Part shown: in pieces, positions 6,197 through 12,845 of the stretch
Layout of the letters: each line of letters begins with the position of its first letter
Position numbering within the stretch: the stretch's first letter is position 1
Source: Actinomycetospora sp.
Lineage (GTDB): Bacteria > Actinomycetota > Actinomycetes > Mycobacteriales > Pseudonocardiaceae
Reading direction: 5' to 3'
Assembly: GCA_025925615.1 (NCBI GenBank)
Contig: JAICLN010000063.1
Span: forward strand, 1 to 13,547
DNA: 13,547 nt
Made by a program: the position numbers and the translations under genes
The notes under the pieces: model-generated
What the model saw: the letters and a program-made list of their open reading frames with translations, nothing else
What the model was told of the DNA's origin: nothing
The model's database searches: none

Positions 6197-7138
6197 TCAC
6201 GCGAGGTCGAGCACGAGCCAGCCACCGTGGTCGACGTCCACCCGGAAGGGGACGCCCGCGTGCTCGCCGAGCGCGGCCAGCGCCGCGGGGGAGAAGCCGC
6301 ACAGGTGGCCGTACACCGGGTCGGGCACGTCCTCGAACGGCACCGCGACCACCACCCGCCGTCGGGCGACCCGGCACATCTCGGCGAGGACCGCGGTCGA
6401 GTCCGCTGCCGGCAGGTGCTCGAGCAGGTGGATGGCGGTGACGGTGTCCACGGCGTCGTCGCGCAGCGGCACGGCCCGTGCGTCGGCGGCCGCGGTGCGG
6501 AGCCGGCCCGTCGCCCGCGGCACGACCCCGGACCGGGAGACCGCGGCGAGCAGCCGCATCGTGCCCGGCGTGTGGTCCGTCGCGACGACGTCGAGGCCGC
6601 GCTCGGCCATGAGCAGCGGGAGGAAGCCGAAGCACGCACCGAGGTCGACGACGGTCGTTCCCGCCACCTCCTCGAGCGCCCGGGCGTGCACGGGGGCGAA
6701 CCCGGCGAGGGACGCCTCCGGCGGCCCCGCAGCGGCCGCGCGTTCCGGGTGCCGTAGCACGGCGAGGGAGTTGGCGTAGAACGTCGACCACGCCGTCAGC
6801 GGGTCGCCCACGGTCGAGCGCACGATCCCGGTGACGACCCGCTCGAAGACCGGCGCGGAGTCCACCACCGCGCCGAGCTCGCCGGCGACGAGGGCCGACA
6901 CGTCGTCGTCGAGCTCGTCGGGCCGGAAGCGGTGCAGCACCAGCAGCCGCCCGCCCGGCCGGTGCACCTCGAAGTGCTCGGTGAGGAGCTCCGGGGTGCG
7001 CCCGGAGGCCAGGCGCACCGGGATGGCGGCGCGGTCGACGTGGCACACCACGACGGGGCCGTTCTCCCACCGCCCGGGGTGGGCGGGGGCGAGTGGGTCG
7101 ATGCGGGCGCTGCCCGCGGCGGCCGGGGTGAGGGTCAC
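6197..7138 (-). CDS. mftM: Class I SAM-dependent methyltransferase, probable mycofactocin oligosaccharide methyltransferase MftM
   Basis: A 313-residue protein. The C-terminal half is a Rossmann-type methyltransferase: motif I VVDLGACFGFLPLL (163-176), acidic motif II at VVATDHT (184-190), a post-motif DDAVDTVTAIHLLEHLP segment (227-243) and the strand RRVVVAVPFEDVPDPVYGH (260-278). The N-terminal ~155 residues are a separate domain I cannot name. In Mycolicibacterium smegmatis, MftM (MSMEG_6237) 2-O-methylates the second glucose of the mycofactocin glucan chain and is encoded away from the mft cluster, a few loci from the NDMA-dependent methanol dehydrogenase (MSMEG_6242). The same neighbourhood here is the main reason for this name; the sequence alone shows only a methyltransferase. 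The start is GTG 7138, with GGGAG 10 bases upstream, 20 bases after the VWA gene stop, so it is very likely co-transcribed. Confidence 0.68.
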   Translation of the reverse strand: MTLTPAAAGSARIDPLAPAHPGRWENGPVVVCHVDRAAIPVRLASGRTPELLTEHFEVHRPGGRLLVLHRFRPDELDDDVSALVAGELGAVVDSAPVFERVVTGIVRSTVGDPLTAWSTFYANSLAVLRHPERAAAAGPPEASLAGFAPVHARALEEVAGTTVVDLGACFGFLPLLMAERGLDVVATDHTPGTMRLLAAVSRSGVVPRATGRLRTAAADARAVPLRDDAVDTVTAIHLLEHLPAADSTAVLAEMCRVARRRVVVAVPFEDVPDPVYGHLCGFSPAALAALGEHAGVPFRVDVDHGGWLVLDLA

Positions 7139-7158
7139 TGCCCACTCGCTCCCACCGG

Positions 7159-8703
7159 TCAGCGTCCGATCATCTCGGCGACCATGTCGTGGCTGACCTC
7201 GGAGAGCCCGGTGAGGTCGCGCACCACGCGGATGCGGTCGACGAACTCGGCGTACTGCGGCAGGTCGCAGGCCCCCAGACCCCAGGAGTAGCGGGGCTCC
7301 GGGGTCAGCCAGATCGTCTCGCGGGCGCGCCGGGCGATCTCGGCGAACGCCTCGATGTTCGGGTCGTTGCCGTTGCCCCGCCCGTCGCCGAGGATGATCA
7401 CCGTCGAGCGACGGTTCACGGCCGACGCGTGGTCGGAGAGGAAGGTGCCGAACGCCTCGCCGTAGTTCGAGTTGGCGTCGACGTCGAGCATGTCGCCCCC
7501 GAAGATCAGCCCGAGGGCGTCCTCCACGGTGTGGTCGGCGAACAGATCGGTGACCTCGATGAGCTCGCCGACGAAGGCGAACGAGCGGACCTGGCCGAAC
7601 ATGTCCTGCAGGCCGTGCACCAGGTGCAGGGTGAACCGCGCCGTGGCCCGCACCGAGAGCGAGACGTCCGCGAGGATCACCAGGCGCGGCTTGTCCTCGG
7701 CCCGGCTCACCGTGACCGGGGTGAACGGGATGCCGTCGAAGCGCATGTTGCGGCGCATGGTGCGTCCGGCGTCGATGCGTCCGCGCGGCGACTGCCGGCG
7801 GCGGTGGGTCAGCGCCCCGTGCAGGGTCTTGGCCAGCCGGCGCAGCGAGTCCTCCAGTTGCTGGCGCTCGTGCTCCTCGGCCCGGTCGACCTCGGCGCGG
7901 CGGGCGTCCTCGTCGCCGTGCCTGCCGTCGATCACCCGCTGCTCGATCTCCAGCAGGCGCTCGAGGTGCGCCTTGATCGCCTCGGGGAGGTTCTCGAGCA
8001 TCCCGGCGAGGCGGCGCCGCAGCGCCATCGCGTCGGTCTCGTCGCCCTCGTCGTCGATGCCGTCCTCGACACCCTGCAGCCAGCCCAGCAGGGCCTCCTG
8101 CTGCGCGACGTTGAGGTCCGCGTCGACCTTGGTGCCCGACGCCGTGGCGATGTCGCCGGGAATGCCGCCGCCGTGGAGGTGGTCGGTCTCGATCTGGACC
8201 TTCTCGCCGGTGTTCGTCCGGTCGGTCGCCCCGTCCTTGGAGAAGACGATCTCGTCGGTCATCGCCGCGAGGTCGATCTTGTTGGCCTCCTGGTGCAGGT
8301 TGTACTGCTGGGCCAGGTCGTCCGGATCGAAGAACTCCTTGATGTCGACCGGTTTGCCGTGGTCGTGGCCCTGCTCCGGGGTCTCCGACGGCTCCTCGGA
8401 GAGCGTGAAGTTCTCCAGGGCGCCGCTGTCGGAGAGGTCCTCGTGACCGTGCCCGTGGCCGTGGCCGGTGTCCTCGGTGCCGATCCGCACCAGGGCGAAG
8501 AACGCGTCGAAGATCTCGTCGAACGTGGCCTCGTCGCGGATGTCCTTGATCAGCGAGACCTGCAGGGCCGCCTTGAGCGTCGCGCGGTCGGCGAGGACGC
8601 CGGGCTCGCGCGCGCACCGCATGGCGTCGAGGACCTCCGAGGTGGAGATCCTGACCTGCCGGATCCGCAGGAGCCGCACGAAGCGGTGGATGCTGGCCTC
8701 CAT
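7159..8703 (-). CDS. CoxE-like VWA (von Willebrand factor A) domain protein with His-Gly repeats
   Basis: A 514-residue protein, the partner of the MoxR ATPase encoded upstream. The C-terminal VWA domain (~338-500) has a complete MIDAS metal motif D-x-S-x-S (Asp346, Ser348, Ser350 in LADVSLSVRAT), an NSNYGEAFGTFL segment (411-422) in the next MIDAS loop region, and ILGDGRGN (437-444). The N-terminal ~75 residues are helical. A metal-binding-like HGHGHGH run (81-87) and HDH (113-115) come next, then an acidic linker and a charged helical stretch (225-300) that could form coiled coil. Such proteins work with MoxR ATPases to insert metal or remodel enzymes, as CoxE does with CoxD for CO dehydrogenase. 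GAGAGGAGG precedes the ATG at 8703. The gap to the ATPase gene is 29 bases. The client here is most likely the methanol dehydrogenase (inference). Confidence 0.85.
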   Translation of the reverse strand: MEASIHRFVRLLRIRQVRISTSEVLDAMRCAREPGVLADRATLKAALQVSLIKDIRDEATFDEIFDAFFALVRIGTEDTGHGHGHGHEDLSDSGALENFTLSEEPSETPEQGHDHGKPVDIKEFFDPDDLAQQYNLHQEANKIDLAAMTDEIVFSKDGATDRTNTGEKVQIETDHLHGGGIPGDIATASGTKVDADLNVAQQEALLGWLQGVEDGIDDEGDETDAMALRRRLAGMLENLPEAIKAHLERLLEIEQRVIDGRHGDEDARRAEVDRAEEHERQQLEDSLRRLAKTLHGALTHRRRQSPRGRIDAGRTMRRNMRFDGIPFTPVTVSRAEDKPRLVILADVSLSVRATARFTLHLVHGLQDMFGQVRSFAFVGELIEVTDLFADHTVEDALGLIFGGDMLDVDANSNYGEAFGTFLSDHASAVNRRSTVIILGDGRGNGNDPNIEAFAEIARRARETIWLTPEPRYSWGLGACDLPQYAEFVDRIRVVRDLTGLSEVSHDMVAEMIGR

Positions 8704-8732
8704 CAGGGGCCTCCTCTCTGGGCCGGCCGGGC

Positions 8733-10007
8733 CTACAGGGCGCGCTTCTTGCCCAACCCGAACGACCGGCTGCCCTGCGAGGAGCTGACCTTCCGCGGCT
8801 TCGCATCCGGTCCCTCGCCGCGACGCGCCGCCTCCTTGGCCTCCGAGCCGGCCGCGTAGTGCCCCACGTGGCGCCCCTCCTGGTCCTTCGTCGCCCGCAC
8901 CGTGCGGCCGTCGGGGCCGTCGCCCTCGTCGTCGTCGACGACCGTGGGCGCCGGGCCGGACGAGCGCCCGTCGGTGGGGGCGTCGCTGCCCGAGGAGGAG
9001 TGGCCGTGGTCGTCGTCGTGCCCATGGCCGTGGCCGTGTCCGTGGCCGTGTGCGTCCTCGACCACGGCGTTCGGGTCCACGAGCTTCGGCAGCGCGCCGA
9101 GCGCCTTCGTGACGTCCTTGTCGTACTTCACGACGACGGAGACGGTGTCGGAGAGGATCTGGGAGTTCAGCTCGTCGACGCCGAGGACGGCGAGCGTGCG
9201 CGCCCAGTCGATCGTCTCGGAGATGCTGGGCGCCTTGCGCAGCTCCAGCTCGCGCAGCCCGCGGACGACCTCGACGAGCTCGCGCGCCGCGGCCTCGGGC
9301 AGTCCGGTGTCCTTCGAGCGGACGATCTCCAGCTCCCGCTCGGCACTCGGGTAGTCGAGGAAGAGGTGCAGGCAGCGGCGCTTGAGGGCCGCGGCTAGGT
9401 CACGGGTGTTGTTGCTGGTCAGGATCACGTACGGCGCGTTCTTGGCCAGGAACGTCCCGACCTCGGGCACCGAGATCTGGAACTCGCCGAGTGTCTCCAG
9501 CAGCACCGCCTCGAGGGCCTCGTCCGCGCGGTCGACCTCGTCGATGAGGAGCACGACCGGCTCGTCGGAACGGATGGCCTCGAGCAGCGGGCGCGGGGCG
9601 AGGAAGCGCTCGGAGAAGAACACCGAGTCCTGGGCGCCGATGCGGTCGACCGCGGTCGGGATGTCGGGGGCGTCCTCGACGACCTGCCCGATCTTCTCCC
9701 GGAGGATCTGGGTGTAGAGCAGCTGCTTGCCGTAGTCCCACTCGTACAGGGCCTTCGTCTCGTCCTGGCCCTCGTAGCACTGCAGCCGCAGGAACCTCCG
9801 GCCGGTGGCGACCGCGAGCATCTTCGCGAGCTCGGTCTTGCCGACGCCGGCGGGGCCCTCGAGCAGGAGCGGCTTCTCCAGCCGGGTCAGCAGGAACACG
9901 GTGGTGGCCAGCCGCCGGTCGGCGATGTAGCCCTGGGCGGAGAGCGCCTCGACGACCTCGTCGACCGAGTCGAAGACGGTGCCGGGCTGCTCGGACGTGC
10001 TGGTCAC
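8733..10007 (-). CDS. MoxR-type AAA+ ATPase with C-terminal His-rich tail
   Basis: A 424-residue protein. The AAA+ core (residues ~10-310) has Walker A GPAGVGKT (51-58), Walker B VVLLIDE (151-157), a sensor 1 Asn in VILTSNN (194-200), Arg finger candidates Arg210/Arg211 in ALKRRCLHLFLDYP, and a sensor 2 region around PSISETIDWART (260-271). After the core comes a run of His-Gly repeats with eight His in residues 320-336, then an acidic and basic low-complexity tail. MoxR ATPases act as chaperones in metalloenzyme or complex maturation together with VWA proteins; the VWA gene follows at 29 bases. The start is GTG 10007, with GGAAGGA upstream. The tail is unusual for MoxR proteins and is matched by a shorter one in the VWA partner, which suggests a metal-handling role (inference). 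Confidence 0.9.
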   Translation of the reverse strand: MTSTSEQPGTVFDSVDEVVEALSAQGYIADRRLATTVFLLTRLEKPLLLEGPAGVGKTELAKMLAVATGRRFLRLQCYEGQDETKALYEWDYGKQLLYTQILREKIGQVVEDAPDIPTAVDRIGAQDSVFFSERFLAPRPLLEAIRSDEPVVLLIDEVDRADEALEAVLLETLGEFQISVPEVGTFLAKNAPYVILTSNNTRDLAAALKRRCLHLFLDYPSAERELEIVRSKDTGLPEAAARELVEVVRGLRELELRKAPSISETIDWARTLAVLGVDELNSQILSDTVSVVVKYDKDVTKALGALPKLVDPNAVVEDAHGHGHGHGHGHDDDHGHSSSGSDAPTDGRSSGPAPTVVDDDEGDGPDGRTVRATKDQEGRHVGHYAAGSEAKEAARRGEGPDAKPRKVSSSQGSRSFGLGKKRAL

Positions 10008-10046
10008 GCGGGGTCCTTCCGTGGTGCGGGGCGAGGGGGAACACGC

Positions 10047-10085
10047 GGGTGCCCGGCGGACCCTCCGATGGTCCGCCGGGCACCG
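10047..10085 (-). terminator. Strong 16-bp hairpin between mno and the ATPase gene
   Basis: Arms 10047-10062 and 10070-10085 are exact reverse complements around a 7-base loop. The hairpin lies 20 bases after the mno stop and 39 bases before the GTG of the MoxR gene. No T-run follows on the minus strand. It may be a partial terminator, or a 3'-end stabiliser that lets mno mRNA outnumber the downstream mRNA. It may equally be a full terminator, which would need a second promoter for the ATPase gene. Confidence 0.7.
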
Positions 10086-10105
10086 GCGTTTGTCAGCTCC
10101 GGGAC

Positions 10106-11398
10106 TCAGCTGAGCAGGTCGTCGAGGTCACCGTTGAGGCAGTGGTCGACGACGGGGCGCACCGTCGTGAAGGTGCACTCCTTGGGGTTGCCCGGGGTGC
10201 AGGCGTCACCGAGGACGTGGTTGGTGATGCGGTCCACGTCGGCGTCGTTGCCCGTGATGGTCTTCTGGTTCTCGTAGAACTTCGTCGGTCCCTGGCCGAG
10301 ACGGTTCTTCGAGTACGAGTCCTGGGTGACGTCGGTGAACTTCTCCGGGATGCCCACGTCGCGCAGGAGCCGGATCGCGGCGGCCAGCGCGGCCTCCGCG
10401 GCCTGCACGTCGGTCATGTGCGTGGTGTCGACGCCCATGGCCGTCGCGATCTTCGCGAAGCTCTTGTAGGCGACCGGCATGTTGAACGCCCACACGCGGG
10501 GGAGCGCGACGGCGTTGTTCAGGCCGTGGTGGGTGTCGTAGAACGCCGACACCGCGTGCGAGATCGAGTGGATGATCCCGAGACCACCGGAATTGAACGC
10601 CTGGGCGGCGATGTACTGCGCGTACATCATGCCCTCGCGGCCGGGGAGGTCCTGGCCGTTCCACACCGCCTCGCGGAGGCTCTGTGCGGTGAGCTCGATG
10701 GCGTGCAGGGCGCTGCCCAGGCTCGGCTCGAACTTCAGCCGCGAGACGTAGGGCTCCGAGGCGTGGGCGAGGACGTCGAACCCGCACTGCGCGGTGAAGT
10801 CGACCGGGAGGTCGTAGTAGAGGACCGGGTCGTCGATGGCCAGCGAGGTCACCGAGTTGTCGTCGAACGCGACGTACTTGTGCGGGTTGTTCGGGTCCGT
10901 CGTCGTGTCGGTGATGACGTAGGCCCAGGAGGTCTCCGAGCCGGTGCCGGCCGTCGTCGAGACCGCGATGTGCGGAGGGTTCTTCGGGTTCTCGGACTGG
11001 TTGAAGCCCTCGAACTCGTTGACGTTGCGGCCGTCGTGCGACACCGAGATGCGCGCGCCCTTGCAGGCGTCGTGGGAGGAGCCGCCGCCGATGGACACGA
11101 AGCTGTCGCAGGCGTTCTCCTGGTAGCGCTTCACCGCGTCCATGACGTTGTAGTCCTTGGGATTGGACTCCACCTGGTCATAGATGACCGTGTCGATCCC
11201 GTGGTACTTCATGGACTCGCTGATCTTGTGCACGATGTCGGTGCCGCGCAGGCCCGACGTCATGATCAGCGTCTTCTTGAAGCCCATCTTCAGGGCCTCG
11301 GGTCCGATCATCTCGTGCGAACCGGGCCCGAGGAGCGCCCGCGGGAACGGGTGGAACTCCTTGATCGGGAACGGCTTGAGCAGCTCGTCGACCTGCAT
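10106..11398 (-). CDS. mno: NDMA-dependent methanol dehydrogenase (iron-containing/group III alcohol dehydrogenase family)
   Basis: A 430-residue enzyme of the actinomycete methanol:NDMA oxidoreductase (Mno/Mdo) type. It oxidises methanol or other primary alcohols with a tightly bound NAD(P)(H) that does not leave the enzyme; mycofactocin is thought to take the electrons in vivo. Seen in the sequence: nucleotide motif GGGSSHD (104-110), TTAGTGSETS (148-157), metal ligands Asp208 and His212 in FDVLAHASEPY, His277 in IIHSISH and His291 in YDTHHG, as in group III dehydrogenases. The opening DELLKPFPIKEFHPFPRALLG and the Cys-containing end (CTPGNPKEC, CLNGDLDDLL) fit the Mno subgroup rather than general propanediol dehydrogenases. 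GAGAGG lies 7 bases before the ATG. It is first in the apparent operon mno-moxR-VWA-mftM. Confidence 0.92.
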   Translation of the reverse strand: MQVDELLKPFPIKEFHPFPRALLGPGSHEMIGPEALKMGFKKTLIMTSGLRGTDIVHKISESMKYHGIDTVIYDQVESNPKDYNVMDAVKRYQENACDSFVSIGGGSSHDACKGARISVSHDGRNVNEFEGFNQSENPKNPPHIAVSTTAGTGSETSWAYVITDTTTDPNNPHKYVAFDDNSVTSLAIDDPVLYYDLPVDFTAQCGFDVLAHASEPYVSRLKFEPSLGSALHAIELTAQSLREAVWNGQDLPGREGMMYAQYIAAQAFNSGGLGIIHSISHAVSAFYDTHHGLNNAVALPRVWAFNMPVAYKSFAKIATAMGVDTTHMTDVQAAEAALAAAIRLLRDVGIPEKFTDVTQDSYSKNRLGQGPTKFYENQKTITGNDADVDRITNHVLGDACTPGNPKECTFTTVRPVVDHCLNGDLDDLLS

Positions 11399-11458
11399 CT
11401 CGATCCTCTCGTCGTCCGGGGACCTGCTGGGGAACAGCCGGTCTGACGTCCGGCGCGG

Positions 11459-11487
11459 ACGCTAGGGGTGCTCCGCGTCACGGGCGA
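11459..11487 (-). promoter_or_regulatory. Candidate mno promoter
   Basis: TAGCGT on the minus strand (complement of 11459-11464) fits a TANNNT -10 box and equals the -10 proposed for the MFS gene. Transcription would start near 11453, leaving a leader of about 55 bases with the ribosome site GAGAGG. The -35 area (complement of about 11482-11487, TCGCCC) is poor, which would fit activator dependence. Confidence 0.35.
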
Positions 11488-11572
11488 GGGTGAGCGCGTG
11501 ATCCCGTTCACGGAGTGGGGAGATCACCCCGACGTTCGGAGGGTTTCGGGTGCTGCCCTTCGTACCCGACGT

Positions 11573-11610
11573 CATTGTCCCGATGCAGTTGCGATTCAAT
11601 GGCAACAATG
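11573..11610. promoter_or_regulatory. Nested inverted repeat, possible regulator site upstream of mno
   Basis: CATTGT (11573-11578) pairs with ACAATG (11605-11610), and inside it GTTGC (11588-11592) pairs with GCAAC (11602-11606) around GATTCAATG. The patch is clearly less GC-rich than its surroundings. It lies about 120 bases upstream of the proposed mno transcription start, a plausible distance for an activator. No regulator is assigned. Confidence 0.3.
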
Positions 11611-11716
11611 CGGTACTGCCTGTGCCGTGGGGCTCGCTGTCGAACCCGCCGCCGACCGGCAGGCTCGAGAACGACCGCGTCGAGGTGCCCTGGTAGGGGT
11701 CGGACCGGGGCTTCCT

Positions 11717-11779
11717 CGATCATCGGGACGTCATCGCTCGCGGTGGACCGGTCGACCAGCGACCAGGTCCCGCTGATCA
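11717..11779. repeat. Long imperfect hairpin repeat, copy 1
   Basis: The arm CGATCATCGGGACGTCATCG... (11717-11738) pairs with 11758-11779 at 17 of 22 positions. The 19-base interior contains a further GGTGGACC/GGTCGACC near-palindrome. The left arm matches the left arm of copy 2 (12719-12740) at 20 of 22 positions. Copies 1 and 2 bracket the DUF559 gene. Confidence 0.65.
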
Positions 11780-11842
11780 CTCCGCGCGTCACGAATTCGT
11801 CACGGCGGGAACCGCGCGCCCCCGGCGGTCCTCCGAGTCGGT

Positions 11843-12706
11843 GTGGAATCCCTGACGAGGACCAGACGTGAACCGTTCCGAGGGTCGGCGGCCGTGGCGC
11901 GCGGGCTGATCACGTGGGGGCGGTTGCGGGGGCCGGACTTCACGAAGGTGCACCCGGACGTCTACGTCGGGTCGGACGTCGACCTCGACGCGTACGTCCG
12001 GGTGCGGGCGCTGCGCGTCTGGAGCGCGGGCGTCGGGATCGTCGCCGGGCCGCTGGCCGCCGTGGCGTGGGAGGCCGAGTGTCCCTGGGCGGACGGCGAG
12101 CTGATCGTCCCGGACCACGCGCGGGCGCCGGCCGCGGACGTCCGGCTGCGGGTGGACGACCTGCCCCTCGAGGAGGTCGCGCCGCTCTACGACGCCTGGG
12201 TCACGACCCCGGTCCGCACCGCCTTCGATCTCGCCCGCCGGACACCCCTCGTCGACGCCGTCGCGGCCGTGGACGCACTCGCCTTCGCGTGCCGACTGAC
12301 GGCGGGGGACCTCCGACGTGTGGTCGACCACCATCCCGGCGCTCGGGAGCTCGTCCGGGTCCGCCGGGTGCTCGAGCTGATGGATCCGCTGGCCGAGTCG
12401 TGCATGGAGACGCGGACCCGGCTGGCCCTGGTGCTCCGCGGGGTACCCGGACCGGTCTCGCAGTTCGAGGTCGTCCTCCCGTCGGGGAAGCGGGCCCGCC
12501 TCGACCTGGCCTGGCCCGCCGCGTTGGTCGCCGTCGAGTACGACGGGCCGGAACACCGGAGCATCACCGGGCAGAACCGCGACGCGTTCCGGAACGAGGG
12601 TCTGGACGATCTCGGCTGGGACGTCCTGCACGTGACCTCGGCGATGGTGCTCGACCCCGTCGCGGCGGACCGCTTCGCGGCACGGGTCGCCCGGAAGCTG
12701 CGCTGA
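11843..12706 (+). CDS. DUF559/PD-(D/E)XK endonuclease-like protein with AbiEi-like N-terminal region
   Basis: A 287-residue protein of a family common in actinobacteria. The N-terminal PFRGSAAVARGLITWGRLRG (11-30) and HPDVYVG segment are of the AbiEi-like winged-helix antitoxin type. The C-terminal part has the Vsr/DUF559 nuclease pattern: helix Glu189 in CMETRTRLAL, Asp221 in ARLDLAWP, and Glu232-Tyr-Asp234 in VAVEYDGPEH, followed by NRDAFRNEGLDDLGW. DNA-binding or nuclease function is likely but unproven; no methylase or toxin gene is next to it. The start is uncertain: GTG 11843 has no clear ribosome site, and GTG 11894 in frame is the alternative but would remove the PFRGS motif. The gene lies between two copies of a hairpin repeat, the second 12 bases after its stop. 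Confidence 0.78.
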   Translation: MESLTRTRREPFRGSAAVARGLITWGRLRGPDFTKVHPDVYVGSDVDLDAYVRVRALRVWSAGVGIVAGPLAAVAWEAECPWADGELIVPDHARAPAADVRLRVDDLPLEEVAPLYDAWVTTPVRTAFDLARRTPLVDAVAAVDALAFACRLTAGDLRRVVDHHPGARELVRVRRVLELMDPLAESCMETRTRLALVLRGVPGPVSQFEVVLPSGKRARLDLAWPAALVAVEYDGPEHRSITGQNRDAFRNEGLDDLGWDVLHVTSAMVLDPVAADRFAARVARKLR

Positions 12707-12718
12707 TCGGCATCGCGG

Positions 12719-12781
12719 TGATCACCGGGACGTCATCGCTGCGGAGCGGCCGTCGCCGCGACCATGACGTCCCGTTGATCA
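12719..12781. repeat. Long imperfect hairpin repeat, copy 2; possible terminator of the DUF559 gene
   Basis: TGATCACCGGGACGTCAT (12719-12736) pairs with 12764-12781 at 17 of 18 positions, with a 27-base GC-rich interior. It begins 12 bases past the DUF559 gene stop, so it can act as a terminator. The same arm sequence occurs in copy 1, upstream of the gene, so it is more than a one-off stem-loop. Confidence 0.7.
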
Positions 12782-12819
12782 ACGGAAGCGGCCCGCGCGA
12801 CGGCGGGACGGACGACGGA

Positions 12820-12841
12820 CCGCGGGCCCGCGGGCCCGCGG
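12820..12841 (-). terminator. GC palindrome after the GntR gene
   Basis: A 22-base self-complementary run made of CGCGGGCC units lies 4 bases past the GntR stop on the minus strand. It can fold as a 9-bp stem with a CGCG loop. There is no T-run. It is a likely terminator for the GntR gene, and with copy 2 of the hairpin repeat it separates the convergent genes. Confidence 0.5.
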
Positions 12842-12845
12842 CGGA

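Larger units (their letters stand above)
11399..11842. other. 444-bp non-coding region upstream of mno
   Basis: Open frames here have poor coding character (Arg/Gly-rich, no ribosome sites, no recognisable family), so I treat the stretch as non-coding. It holds the candidate mno promoter, a nested inverted repeat in a locally AT-richer patch (about 11560-11620), and a long imperfect hairpin that recurs after the DUF559 gene. It must also hold the promoter for that plus-strand gene, which I cannot place. Confidence 0.6.

Noticed and set aside
7189..8859. Long plus-strand frame antisense to the VWA gene
   Set aside because: It mirrors the VWA gene codon pattern (Val/Leu/Asp/Gly-rich shadow) and has no recognisable domain; the minus-strand frame has MIDAS and His tracts.
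7139..9025. Very long open frame on the minus strand continuous with the methyltransferase frame
   Set aside because: The upstream part is Arg/Pro/Gly-rich and lies in another frame over the well-supported VWA and ATPase genes. It is open only because of high GC content.
7159..10007. ATPase/VWA pair as CoxD/CoxE of a CO dehydrogenase cluster
   Set aside because: No CO dehydrogenase subunit or other cox gene is in the window, and the pair is tightly linked to mno. Only the general family resemblance is used.
11843..12706. DUF559 protein as part of a restriction-modification or toxin-antitoxin pair
   Set aside because: No methylase, helicase or AbiEii-like toxin gene lies on either side within the window.
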